The position numbers and the translations under genes are program-made. Positions 7,952 through 15,031 of a stretch of 15,984 bases of DNA are shown here, piece by piece (positions within the stretch are counted from its first letter, which is position 1; every line of letters begins with the position of its first letter). A model generated the notes under the pieces. The model searched no databases, was not told the DNA's origin, and worked only from the letters and a program-made list of their open reading frames with translations. Source of the stretch: JBEHWX01 sp048498995 (GTDB lineage: Bacteria > Bacteroidota > Ignavibacteria > OLB7); the NCBI GenBank assembly GCA_048498995.1, contig JBEHWX010000125.1, forward strand, positions 1 to 15,984, written 5' to 3'.

Positions 7952-8796
7952 TGGCTGAACGGGAGAAATTCGGCGTCTGCGGCGCCGGCACGATGGGCTC
8001 GGGAATCGGCTACGCCGCGGCGCTGGCCGGGTACGAGGTGGTGATCTACGATATCTCCGAGGAAGGGGTGGCCCGCGGGCGGGCGCAGATCGAGAAATAC
8101 CTGGCCGGCAGCGTCGAGCGCGGTAAACTCACGGCCGAGGCGGCCGACGAGATCCGGACCCGGATCTCGTATACCACGACGCTGGAGCCGATGGCCGGCT
8201 CGACGATCGTGGTGGAGGCGGCCGTGGAGCGGATGGACGTGAAGCAGGAGCTGTTCCTTCGCCTCGAGGCGATCGTCGGCGAGAGCGCGATCCTGGCCAG
8301 CAACACCTCGTCGCTGCCGATCACCGAGATCGCCGCGCGCCTGGCGCACCCGGAGCGGGTGGTCGGCATGCACTTCTTCAACCCAGCCCACATCATGAAG
8401 CTGGTGGAGGTGATCCAGGGATTCCGCACCTCCGCCGAAACGATGGAGCGGACCGCGGAGATCTCCCGCCGGCTCGGCAAGGTGCCGGTCCGCGCCAAGG
8501 ACACGCCGGGATTCATCGTCAACCGGGTCGCCCGGAACTTCTACGGCGAGGCCTTCAGGATCGTCGGCGAGGGGGCTGCCACCCACGATCAGGTGGATCG
8601 CTGCATGAAGAGCCTCGGCTTCAAGATGGGGCCGTTCGAGCTGATGGACCTGATCGGCATCGACGTGAACTTCGCGGTGACCGAGGCGGTCTACGGGCTC
8701 TATTTCAACGAGGCCCGGTTCCGCCCCCACCTGATCCAGCGGAAGATGGTCGAGTCGGGACTGTTGGGAAAGAAATCGGGAAAGGGATTCTACTGA
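7951..8796 (+). CDS. 3-hydroxyacyl-CoA dehydrogenase (3-hydroxybutyryl-CoA dehydrogenase / PaaH type)
   Basis: A 281-residue NAD-dependent dehydrogenase that oxidises L-3-hydroxyacyl-CoA to 3-ketoacyl-CoA. The Rossmann loop GAGTMG is at 11-16, and D34 (VVIYD) ends strand beta-2, favouring NAD over NADP. The substrate segment NTSS (118-121), the catalytic dyad H141 (GMHFFNPAH) and E153, and the helical dimerisation domain with GFIVNRV complete the family pattern. The length matches the short stand-alone HBD/PaaH enzymes rather than FadB fusions. Two ATGs lie in tandem at 7948 and 7951. The second is preferred because AGGGGG at 7941-7946 is then four bases away. Either start touches the upstream stop TGA (7949-7951), so the pair is translationally coupled. 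With the two crotonases it forms a hydratase-isomerase-dehydrogenase module. No thiolase gene is in the window. Confidence 0.93.
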   Translation: MAEREKFGVCGAGTMGSGIGYAAALAGYEVVIYDISEEGVARGRAQIEKYLAGSVERGKLTAEAADEIRTRISYTTTLEPMAGSTIVVEAAVERMDVKQELFLRLEAIVGESAILASNTSSLPITEIAARLAHPERVVGMHFFNPAHIMKLVEVIQGFRTSAETMERTAEISRRLGKVPVRAKDTPGFIVNRVARNFYGEAFRIVGEGAATHDQVDRCMKSLGFKMGPFELMDLIGIDVNFAVTEAVYGLYFNEARFRPHLIQRKMVESGLLGKKSGKGFY

Positions 8797-8839
8797 GCGA
8801 CCGGCGGCCCGCCGTCGGCGCGTGTTTTACCATTCGAGG

Positions 8840-9541
8840 ATGATGAAGGACGCGATTCTGTTCGATCTGGGGAACACGCTGGTCGGCTACTACCGGCGCG
8901 ACGAGTTCCCCGTGATTCTCAACGACGGCATCACCCGCGCCGGAAGCTACCTGAGCTCCCGCGGGCTGTTCGATTCGGATGATGCCGGGCTGTGGGATCG
9001 CGTCCGGGTGGAGAACTACGAGGCGGACGATCATCGCGTCAGGCCGCTGGAGGAGCGTCTGGCCAAGATCTTCGGGATCGATCGCAAGAACGGCGAGCTG
9101 ATGCTGGAGACCTGCCGGCGCTTCATGGAGCCGATCTTCGAGCGGGGCGTGCTCTACGACGACACGCTCGAGGTGCTGGCCGAGATCGGCCGGCGCGGCT
9201 ATCGCACCGCCATCGTCTCGAACACGCCCTGGGGAAGCCCGACCCTCCTCTGGCAGGAGGAGCTCCTCCGCCTCGGGCTGATCGGGGAGGTCGACGAGAT
9301 CTTCTTCTGCCGCGATGCCGGCTGGCGCAAGCCCTCGCCGATCATCTTCGCCTACGTGCTCGACCAGTTGATGGTCACCCCGCGCGGCAGCCTCTTCGTC
9401 GGTGATGACCCGCGCTGGGACTGCGTGGGCCCGGCGGGACTCGGCATCGAATCGCTCCTGCTGGATCGCGCCGGAGCCGGACCTCCTCCCGGCTATCGCT
9501 CCATCGGCTCCCTCACCGATCTGCTGAAGATCTTCCGGTAA
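8840..9541 (+). CDS. HAD-superfamily hydrolase
   Basis: A 233-residue soluble HAD-family protein, probably a phosphatase of unknown substrate. Motif I is ILFDLGNTL, with the nucleophile D9. The usual second Asp two residues on is Gly11, a variant also seen in other HAD proteins. Motif II is IVSNT (Ser at about 127), motif III is WRKPSP (Lys at about 164) and motif IV is VGDDPRWD (Asp 189-190). Helical cap residues lie between motifs I and II, as in the C1-cap subfamilies. The ATG at 8840 or the next one at 8843 is the likely start, because GAGG lies just before them. A GTG at 8822 would add six residues. The gene starts 43 bp after the dehydrogenase and shares its strand, so it may be the last member of that unit. 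A strong terminator follows. Confidence 0.87.
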   Translation: MMKDAILFDLGNTLVGYYRRDEFPVILNDGITRAGSYLSSRGLFDSDDAGLWDRVRVENYEADDHRVRPLEERLAKIFGIDRKNGELMLETCRRFMEPIFERGVLYDDTLEVLAEIGRRGYRTAIVSNTPWGSPTLLWQEELLRLGLIGEVDEIFFCRDAGWRKPSPIIFAYVLDQLMVTPRGSLFVGDDPRWDCVGPAGLGIESLLLDRAGAGPPPGYRSIGSLTDLLKIFR

Positions 9542-9586
9542 GCGCCCAGGCGCTCGGACGCACGGGAGATCGGACGAACAACGGAA

Positions 9587-9621
9587 AAGCCCCGACGCCG
9601 CATCAGGCAGCGTCGGGGCTT
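9587..9621. terminator. Bidirectional terminator between convergent genes
   Basis: A perfect 12-bp stem pairs AAGCCCCGACGC (9587-9598) with GCGTCGGGGCTT (9610-9621) around an 11-nt loop. On the plus strand CTTCATTCTT-type sequence follows. On the minus strand the stem runs into TTTTCC. It ends both the HAD gene and the DUF1460 gene. Confidence 0.85.
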
Positions 9622-9686
9622 CTTCATTCTTCACGGCTCACATCCGGAACATCGGGCACCTTCGCCCCGAGCGGATCGTCCGCGCC

Positions 9687-10838
9687 TTACTTCACATCGA
9701 TGGCGCGCGCCACCATGATCCCGGTATGCTTCGTGACCCCCGCCAGGTAGGTGCTCAGACGATCGTCCAGCCAGACCTGCTTCTTGGTCGAGGAGGCGTG
9801 CAGATACCTGAGTTCGCCGCTCGAATCGCGGTAGACCATGCCGGTGTGGGAGCAGTCGATGCCGGGAATCGAGGTCGTGATGCCGATGATATCCCCGGTC
9901 TTCAGCAGCGGCTCGATCTGCGCCACCTTCTCCTTCGGCACATAGTACATCGTCCGCTTGTTGATGCGCGCCTCGATCTCCTTGATCTTCGGCAGCAGCT
10001 CCGGATGCGCCTTGAGCTGGCGGTAGGCATCCGGATGAGTGCTCATGAAGTCGATCGTCTTGGTGAAGCGCTCGGCGCCGGGGAGCTCGCGGGTGATGTT
10101 CTTCACCACGCGCTTGGCCTCGTTGTCGTAGAACCAGTCGCTGGTGTAGTGGAGGCGCGAGGAATAATCGCCGACGCGACCATCCCGGTAGCGGGTATGG
10201 GTCACCTGCGCCATCATCGCCTCTGGGGTGTTCTCCCCCTTCTTCAGCATCCGGGCAAAGTCCAGCGAGCTCTCGAAGAAGGTCACGCAGTCGAGGCCGA
10301 GCAGGTTGATCGAGCAGAACTCCCGATCGACGTCCAGCTCCAGCGTGGAGGCCACGTAGGGGGTTCCGCGAAGCTGCATGCCGACCGCGGCGATCACCTC
10401 GCCGATCGGCCGGGAGCGCCAGTTCTCCGCCTCGGCGCGCCGGACCAGGGAATCGAACCGCTCCCGTCCGACGAAGGCCCGCGCCTGATCGGAGGGACGC
10501 GTCGTGGTTTGCCCGCTCCGCGCGGAAGCCTCACCGACGGAAGCCATCCCCGCGGATGCGAGCTCCGTCGACGCCAGCGCCACGGACGCCTGCTCCGACG
10601 TCACGTGCCCGGCCGGCGCCTCTCCGGCGTGTGCCTCTCCAGCGTGTGCCTCTCCGGAACGCGCCACGCCGTCCGACTCCATGGTCCGAGCCGGGACGGT
10701 CGTCGCCGCGGCGCTCCGGGCCGTGACGGCGCGGGATTCGGCGGCGCGCGCCTCGGAAGCATCGATACGCGGCTGCACCGTGAGATAGAGGGCGAGCAGC
10801 GACGCGGCGCCGCCGGCAATGGCGTGGGATCTCTTCAT
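9687..10838 (-). CDS. DUF1460 family protein (N-acetylmuramoyl-L-alanine amidase-like), exported
   Basis: A 383-residue protein whose C-terminal two thirds (about 120-380) match DUF1460, an NlpC/P60-like cysteine hydrolase fold thought to act on cell-wall muropeptides. Landmarks are RGTPYVASTLE, NLLGLDCVTFFE with probable nucleophile C184, a long helical middle, and GIDCSHTGMVY with H331, followed by LRYLHASS. The start is the ATG at 10838 (MKRSHAIAGGAASLLALYL, a signal peptide or anchor), backed by GAGGAA a few bases upstream. The frame stays open a further 156 bases but looks non-coding there. Between the signal and the enzyme domain lies an Ala/Ser/Glu/Gly-rich linker (about 28-110) that includes three 15-bp tandem units encoding GEAHA/GEAPA-type repeats. 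An unrecognised lipoprotein gene lies 139 bp upstream on the same strand. Family assignment is firm; the reaction is inferred from family knowledge. Confidence 0.87.
   Translation of the reverse strand: MKRSHAIAGGAASLLALYLTVQPRIDASEARAAESRAVTARSAAATTVPARTMESDGVARSGEAHAGEAHAGEAPAGHVTSEQASVALASTELASAGMASVGEASARSGQTTTRPSDQARAFVGRERFDSLVRRAEAENWRSRPIGEVIAAVGMQLRGTPYVASTLELDVDREFCSINLLGLDCVTFFESSLDFARMLKKGENTPEAMMAQVTHTRYRDGRVGDYSSRLHYTSDWFYDNEAKRVVKNITRELPGAERFTKTIDFMSTHPDAYRQLKAHPELLPKIKEIEARINKRTMYYVPKEKVAQIEPLLKTGDIIGITTSIPGIDCSHTGMVYRDSSGELRYLHASSTKKQVWLDDRLSTYLAGVTKHTGIMVARAIDVK
10618..10662 (-). repeat. In-frame 15-bp tandem repeat in the linker of the DUF1460 protein
   Basis: Three adjacent 15-bp units lie at 10618-10632, 10633-10647 and 10648-10662. 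On the plus strand each begins GCCTCTCC. Units 1 and 2 differ at one base (GCCTCTCCGGCGTGT and GCCTCTCCAGCGTGT); the third diverges at its end. On the coding strand they give the Gly-Glu-Ala-x-Ala pattern of the linker. Being multiples of three, unit gains or losses would keep the frame. Confidence 0.8.
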
Positions 10839-10977
10839 TGTTCCTCGGATGTTCGGACCTGTCTTGAGAAGCCCCGGAGCCGGGCGCGAACCGGGGTCGG
10901 GGAAGGCATCTCCCCCGCGGAGAGACTCGCGGGCAGGGGCTCGCGAGCGAGGGGACCGGAAAACTTCTTGATCGACG

Positions 10978-11808
10978 TCAGCGGGAGGCCACAAGTGTAA
11001 TGAGGTTGCTGCTGGCCACCTTCTGTCCGCCGTTGACGAACGTGGCCGGCTCCTCCGGCACCGAAAGGTGAAGCGTCAGCGTATCGCCGGCGGCGCTCAG
11101 CCTCCGCTCCGAGGCGGGGAGAGCGTCGAGAAAATCGAGCGAGGTGTAGATCACGTCGTAGCGCAGCCCCCAGGTGCCGGCGCCGGAGGTATCGGGCCTG
11201 CCGGCGTTGTCCCGGAGAAGCCGGGTGTAGTCGGCGTAGACCTTCGGGTCGAGCTCGGCGGTCAGATATCCGGCGTACGGCGACAGCGGCGCCCGGCAGA
11301 GCCAGGAGGCCGGAATCACGCCGTCGAAGCTGATCTCCTTGCCGGCCGGCAGCCGGAAGAACCGGAGCTTGGCATCGGTCCCCTCCACCAGATCTCCATA
11401 CTGGATCTGCCGCGCCAGCCGCACGCGGCGCCCATCCTCCTCGACCAGACGCCAAGGATAGAGCTTGAGGCGCCCCCCTCCGATCAGCTCGTTCGATATC
11501 GGGATGTAGACGTCGGCCGAGCCGTTGTTGGCGACCGTCAGCGGCACCTCGGCGTCCTGGCCACAGCCGGAGCGGACGGTATCGGCGCCGAGCTTCACCA
11601 CCACTCCCTCGCCGGGAAGCGAGCTGCCGCGGAGCCCGGTGAACTCCGCCGTGGTGAAGCGCAGGGTCCGACAGCAGATGTAATGGCTGTCGGTGGTGAC
11701 CACGTGATAGAGCGAGGCCTGATGCGTGGCGCAGCCGGCGGCGGCCAGCAGGGCGCCGAGCGCGAGCGAGCGAACGAGGGAGCGGAGCGACATCGCTGAA
11801 CGGTTCAT
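10978..11808 (-). CDS. Hypothetical lipoprotein
   Basis: A 276-residue protein if it starts at the ATG at 11808 (MNRSAMSLRSLVRSL). It has a basic N-region, a hydrophobic core (SLALGALLAAA) and a lipobox ending AAAGC, so Cys26 is the lipid site. The mature part contains further cysteines (ICC, GCG, LCR), a beta-rich central region with GSADVYIPISNELIGGG, and a C-terminal SVPEEPATFV. I do not recognise a family. Other in-frame ATGs at 11793 and 11817 also keep the signal, and none has a clear Shine-Dalgarno sequence, so the start is uncertain by a few codons. A 10-bp palindrome, GACGATCGTC (11825-11834), lies just upstream. The DUF1460 gene follows after 139 bp on the same strand with no terminator between, so the two are probably cotranscribed. 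Confidence 0.75.
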   Translation of the reverse strand: MNRSAMSLRSLVRSLALGALLAAAGCATHQASLYHVVTTDSHYICCRTLRFTTAEFTGLRGSSLPGEGVVVKLGADTVRSGCGQDAEVPLTVANNGSADVYIPISNELIGGGRLKLYPWRLVEEDGRRVRLARQIQYGDLVEGTDAKLRFFRLPAGKEISFDGVIPASWLCRAPLSPYAGYLTAELDPKVYADYTRLLRDNAGRPDTSGAGTWGLRYDVIYTSLDFLDALPASERRLSAAGDTLTLHLSVPEEPATFVNGGQKVASSNLITLVASR

Positions 11809-11967
11809 CGGTAGCATGGGAGCGGACGATCGTCGGGCATCGACGGAGAGCATCGAACATACACGATTCCGTCGCGCCGCGAAAGGAGGCACCGGCGGAA
11901 TTGCGTGCCGCGGCGCAGTGCGATGCGGCACGGCGCGGCACGCACGGCGTGGAGGCGACGCGGCGGT

Positions 11968-12007
11968 GGAAACGAAGAACGGGGAGGCTTGTTCAGCCTC
12001 CCCGTTC
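11968..12007 (-). terminator. Rho-independent terminator of the FN3 lipoprotein gene
   Basis: A perfect 13-bp stem, GAACGGGGAGGCT (11977-11989) with AGCCTCCCCGTTC (11995-12007), and a 5-nt loop. Read on the minus strand, it is followed by TTCGTTTCC (11976-11968). It lies 65 bp beyond the stop codon of the minus-strand gene ending at 12072. Confidence 0.85.
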
Positions 12008-12071
12008 TCATGAGAGCTCCGGCGGCGATCCGGCGCGCGGCCGGACCATCCGTCTCGAGCGGTCGGATCGA

Positions 12072-13073
12072 TTAGAGTCCGATCCGCGAGCGATAGCCCA
12101 CCTGCGGATATCCCTTGCCGGCCGGCTTGGCGAACGGAAGGTTCGCGGTCTGCTGGTAGGAGACATCGATCTGGATGTAGCGATCCGGCGAGCTTCCCTG
12201 CACGAGGTTCGTTCCGTTGTTGCGGATGAACACGCGGGCATAGTGATAGGTGGCCGACGAGGTGCCGATGCGGACATAGAAGCCCTGGCCGATGCCGGCC
12301 GGCTGCGCGGCCGGAAGCGCGAAGGCGCGCGTGTTGGTATCGGTCAGCACCAGCTGGTCGAGCGGACGATCCGGGAAGATGTCGCTCAGGCTCGTGCCGA
12401 AGAAGGTCGAACCGGAGATGTAGACATTCTGGTAGAAGCTCGCACGGTTGGAGAACTCCGGGAAGGCCGGAGCGGCGCCGACGATCACCGAATCCACCGC
12501 GTTCGGGGCGTTACCGGCGGTGCCGGCGGCCTTGAAGAGCCACGCGAGCTGAACATTGCCCGGCTCGGTCTTGGCCGAGGCCATGCGCGGGCCGCTGCCG
12601 ATCGTCGGGTCCAGAAGCAGGCCGCTTCCCTTGTCCGAGTTGAACTCGTACATGCGGAGCGTGCGCGCGCCGTCATCACTGTAGCGCGAGGCACCGGCCC
12701 AGTTGACCGTCGCGGCGCTCGACATGTCGGAGCCACGCACGGCGCGGACGTAGAAGCGATACTCGACGCCCGGCTTCAGGTTGGTGACCGTGTAGAGCTG
12801 ACCGACCGTGCTGGACGGGGTGACCGTGACCTGGCTGGAGTCGACAGTGCTCTGGGCGCTGTACGAGATCATGTAGCTGGCGATGGCCGTGTCGTTCGGC
12901 GCATTCCAGGCAAGGCGCACCGAGCTGGCGTCGACCGAGGTCGCCTTCAGCGACGACGGGGTACCGACGGAGCCGGTCGACGGCGTGTCGGTCGGGTTCT
13001 CATTGCACCCGGTAGCAACAATGCCGCAGCTCGCAACGAGCAGACCGGCCATGAGAAACGAAGTGAGCTTCAT
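12072..13073 (-). CDS. Lipoprotein with a fibronectin type III domain
   Basis: A 333-residue exported protein. The start is the ATG at 13073 (MKLTSFLMAGLL), supported by GGGGA five bases upstream. The frame extends 30 bases further, but without a signal peptide logic. The signal has two candidate lipid cysteines: C16 (LVASC) and C23 (IVATGC). A Thr/Pro/Ser linker follows, then a fibronectin type III domain at about 38-128, recognisable by PSSLKATSVDASSVRLAWNA, a central SYMISY and NLKPGVEYRFYVRAV. The rest (about 130-333) is an unrecognised beta-rich region with SRYSDDGARTLRMYEF and a conserved-looking C-terminus (GYPQVGYRSRIGL). It is probably anchored to the outer membrane and involved in surface binding or assembly. 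It is a separate transcription unit with its own leader structures and terminator. Confidence 0.85.
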   Translation of the reverse strand: MKLTSFLMAGLLVASCGIVATGCNENPTDTPSTGSVGTPSSLKATSVDASSVRLAWNAPNDTAIASYMISYSAQSTVDSSQVTVTPSSTVGQLYTVTNLKPGVEYRFYVRAVRGSDMSSAATVNWAGASRYSDDGARTLRMYEFNSDKGSGLLLDPTIGSGPRMASAKTEPGNVQLAWLFKAAGTAGNAPNAVDSVIVGAAPAFPEFSNRASFYQNVYISGSTFFGTSLSDIFPDRPLDQLVLTDTNTRAFALPAAQPAGIGQGFYVRIGTSSATYHYARVFIRNNGTNLVQGSSPDRYIQIDVSYQQTANLPFAKPAGKGYPQVGYRSRIGL

Positions 13074-13085
13074 TGTATCCCCAAT

Positions 13086-13144
13086 GCAACAAATGTGAAA
13101 CATGTTGCTCCCCGACGATGTCGGGGTTTGCGTTATCTATAACG
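13086..13144 (-). promoter_or_regulatory. Structured leader and possible operator of the FN3 lipoprotein gene
   Basis: Three inverted repeats lie directly upstream of the start at 13073. GCAACA (13086-13091) pairs with TGTTGC (13103-13108). A 7-bp hairpin pairs CCCCGAC (13110-13116) with GTCGGGG (13120-13126). CGTTAT-CT-ATAACG (13131-13144) is an operator-like dyad that also contains a TATAGA-like -10 element on the minus strand. The hairpins could protect the transcript or control translation. No named riboswitch was recognised. Confidence 0.4.
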
Positions 13145-13335
13145 TCACGAGTTTCGTGTGTTCGATCGAGTGCGAGATTCCGCCGCATCTGCTCGTTCTT
13201 CCCGCTCGCGACTTTCCGGGTTAGTCTCGCCAGCGTCCGGTCGGTTTAGTCGCCACGCGTATCGCGTCGGCTCGGAAGAAAGTTCGCGGGTTCGGAGAAG
13301 GGTTCTGTCGGCACCGTAGCGCGCAAGTGAAGCAA
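13145..13335. other. Non-coding stretch with an imperfect direct repeat
   Basis: No gene is visible between the FN3 lipoprotein leader and the adenosyltransferase stop. Two similar segments, CGGGTTAGTCTCGCCAGCGT (13217-13236) and CGGTTTAGTCGCCACGCGT (13242-13260), form an imperfect direct repeat about 25 bases apart. I see no hairpin with a T-run to end the adenosyltransferase transcript. Confidence 0.4.
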
Positions 13336-13917
13336 CTACCGTGCCGGGGAATCCGACGCCCGCGGCGTCCAGGGATGCTCCTCGACGCCGGCCACGTGAT
13401 TGACCGCGCGCGCCAGCACGAAGAGCAGATCGCTCAGCCGGTTCAGATACTGCACCGGCAGCCCACCGACTCCCCCATCGGTCCCGAGCAGCGTCACCAC
13501 CCGGCGCTCGGCGCGGCGGCAGACCGTGCGCGCCACGTGCAGCGTGGCCCCGGCCGCCGTCCCCCCCGGTAGGATGAAGCTCTTCAGCGGAGGAAGCGTT
13601 TCCTCCAGGCCATCGATGGTCCGCTCAAGACACGCGATGTCGTCGGCCGTAACACGCGGCAGCACGAAGCTCGACGGCTCGCGATCGGCCGGCGTGGCCA
13701 GGTCGGCGCCGAGCACGAAAAGCGTCTCCTGCACCTGGCCCAGCAGCTCGTCGTGCTCCGGCGTCATTCCGAGCGTGCGCGCCTGCCCGATCACCGAGTT
13801 GAGCTCGTCGACCGTTCCGTAGCTCTCGATCCTGAGGGAATCCTTCGTCACCCGCTGTCCGCCGAACAGCCCGGTGGTGCCGTCATCTCCGGTCTTCGTG
13901 TAGATCTTGGTCGCCAT
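13336..13917 (-). CDS. Cob(I)yrinic acid a,c-diamide adenosyltransferase, PduO type
   Basis: A 193-residue cytoplasmic enzyme that transfers the adenosyl group of ATP to cob(I)alamin to make adenosylcobalamin. The N-terminal nucleotide-binding signature is IYTKTGDDGTTGLFGG (5-20), then SYGTVDELNS (32-41), FILPGG (114-119), the Arg-rich CRRAERRVV (133-141) and YLNRLSDLLFVLAR (157-170). These are all the conserved blocks of the PduO/MMAB family, and the length is normal. AAGGAG a few bases before the ATG at 13917 fixes the start. It is divergent from the YmdB-family gene and not in an operon with B12-dependent enzymes here. Its product would serve enzymes such as methylmalonyl-CoA mutase or class II ribonucleotide reductase encoded elsewhere. 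No cobalamin riboswitch was seen upstream. Confidence 0.95.
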   Translation of the reverse strand: MATKIYTKTGDDGTTGLFGGQRVTKDSLRIESYGTVDELNSVIGQARTLGMTPEHDELLGQVQETLFVLGADLATPADREPSSFVLPRVTADDIACLERTIDGLEETLPPLKSFILPGGTAAGATLHVARTVCRRAERRVVTLLGTDGGVGGLPVQYLNRLSDLLFVLARAVNHVAGVEEHPWTPRASDSPAR

Positions 13918-14213
13918 ATGCTCCTTGCGCGATGCTCCCCCTCACGATGATGTCACGCCGAGGCTCCGTGCCGCGGCTCCGCGCCGAGGCTCATCCGCTC
14001 GACCGGCCGTCCCGGCCGAAGCCCTCGACACGACCGGCGGCATCACCCGGGAAAGTCTCGTATCTTTGAGATCTGTTCGAGCTTGTCATCCCTTCCCCTG
14101 GTGAGGAAGGGGCGCAAGATACAGTAATGGTTCCTCGTGGCCCAAGAGGTCATCCCATTCTGAAATCGGGCGAAGATTCCCCGAACCAACGACCGACACT
14201 ATCCTTCTCCATC
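13918..14213. other. Divergent intergenic region between the adenosyltransferase and YmdB-family genes
   Basis: These 296 bases carry the start signals of both divergent genes. TATCTTTG (14061-14068) on the plus strand matches the Bacteroidota -7 pattern TAnnTTTG, but no TTG-type upstream partner is obvious. A 7-bp hairpin pairs CCCTTCC (14090-14096) with GGAAGGG (14105-14111), ending about 100 bases before the plus-strand start. The frame of the downstream gene remains open back to an ATG at 14127, but the extra residues look non-coding. Confidence 0.35.
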
Positions 14214-15023
14214 ATGTCTGAACTGCTTCGCGTGCTCATGGTCGGCGATCTCGTCGGCGACGTCGGACTTGCCACGGCCCAGCGCCACCTTCCCCCCCTG
14301 ATCGAGCGCTACGCGGCGGACTTCGTCGTGGTCAACGCCGAGAATGTCTGCGAGGGAAAGGGGATCCGTCCGGCCGATGCCGACGCGGTCTTCAAGGCGG
14401 GAGCCAGCGTGATCACCTCCGGCAATCATATCTGGGAGCGCTGGCAGTCGAAGGACGTCCTGGCCAACAACCGCAACGTGCTCCGCCCGCTCAACTATCC
14501 CCCCGGCAACGTCGGCTACGGCTTCGTGGTGCAGAAGCTCGCCGACGGCACCGGCGTCGGCGTGCTCAACCTCCAGGGACGCACCTACATGCCGACCATC
14601 GACTGCCCGTTCCGCGGCGCCGACTGGGCGCTCGGCAAGATGAGCCCGGATGCCTCGGTGATCCTCGTCGATTTCCACGCCGAGGCGACCGCCGAGAAGA
14701 TGGCGCTCGCATGGCATCTCGACGGACGCATCAGTGCCCTGGTCGGCACCCACACGCACGTGCAGACCGCCGACGCGCGCATCCTCCCCGGAGGGACCGC
14801 CTTCATCACCGACCTCGGCATGACCGGACCGTACGACTCGGTGATCGGCATGCGCAAGGAGGTGGCGATCCGCCGCTTCATCACGCAGACCCCGCACAAG
14901 TTCGAGATCGCCGAGGGGGAGCCGCGCCTGTCGGCGGTCTACCTGGAGATCGATCGCGTCTCCGGCCATGCCCAGCATATCGAGTCGATCTCGGTGCCGG
15001 AGTTCACGCGCAGCCGCGCCTGA
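14214..15023 (+). CDS. ymdB: TIGR00282-family metallophosphoesterase, YmdB-like
   Basis: A 269-residue dinuclear metallophosphoesterase. Bacillus subtilis YmdB hydrolyses 2',3'-cyclic nucleotides and affects biofilm and motility decisions; the role here is unknown. All metal-site residues are visible: D12 (GDLVGDVG), E43 and N44 (VNAENV), N71 and H72 (SGNHIWER), H155 (VDFHAEATAEK), H180 and H182 (GTHTHVQTAD). The C-terminal part with GMTGPYDSVIGM is also typical. The ATG at 14214 (MSELLRVLMVGD) gives the standard family N-terminus. An ATG at 14127 is in frame but adds unconserved sequence. No Shine-Dalgarno sequence precedes either, unlike most genes in the window. A 4 x 12 bp repeat begins eight bases after the stop codon. 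The gene symbol is by family resemblance only. Confidence 0.93.
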   Translation: MSELLRVLMVGDLVGDVGLATAQRHLPPLIERYAADFVVVNAENVCEGKGIRPADADAVFKAGASVITSGNHIWERWQSKDVLANNRNVLRPLNYPPGNVGYGFVVQKLADGTGVGVLNLQGRTYMPTIDCPFRGADWALGKMSPDASVILVDFHAEATAEKMALAWHLDGRISALVGTHTHVQTADARILPGGTAFITDLGMTGPYDSVIGMRKEVAIRRFITQTPHKFEIAEGEPRLSAVYLEIDRVSGHAQHIESISVPEFTRSRA

Positions 15024-15031
15024 GCCCGCCC

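Noticed and set aside
9726..11000. A long plus-strand frame opposite the DUF1460 gene
   Set aside because: Low-complexity translation. The minus strand carries the conserved Cys and His motifs and a Shine-Dalgarno sequence.
11825..11834. The GACGATCGTC palindrome as an operator of the lipoprotein gene
   Set aside because: A 10-bp palindrome is easily met by chance in GC-rich DNA with frequent GATC, and it lies too close to the start for a confident operator call.
13918..14213. Cobalamin riboswitch upstream of the adenosyltransferase
   Set aside because: I found no B12-box-like element or the expected long folded leader on the minus strand. The gene starts directly after a plain AAGGAG site.
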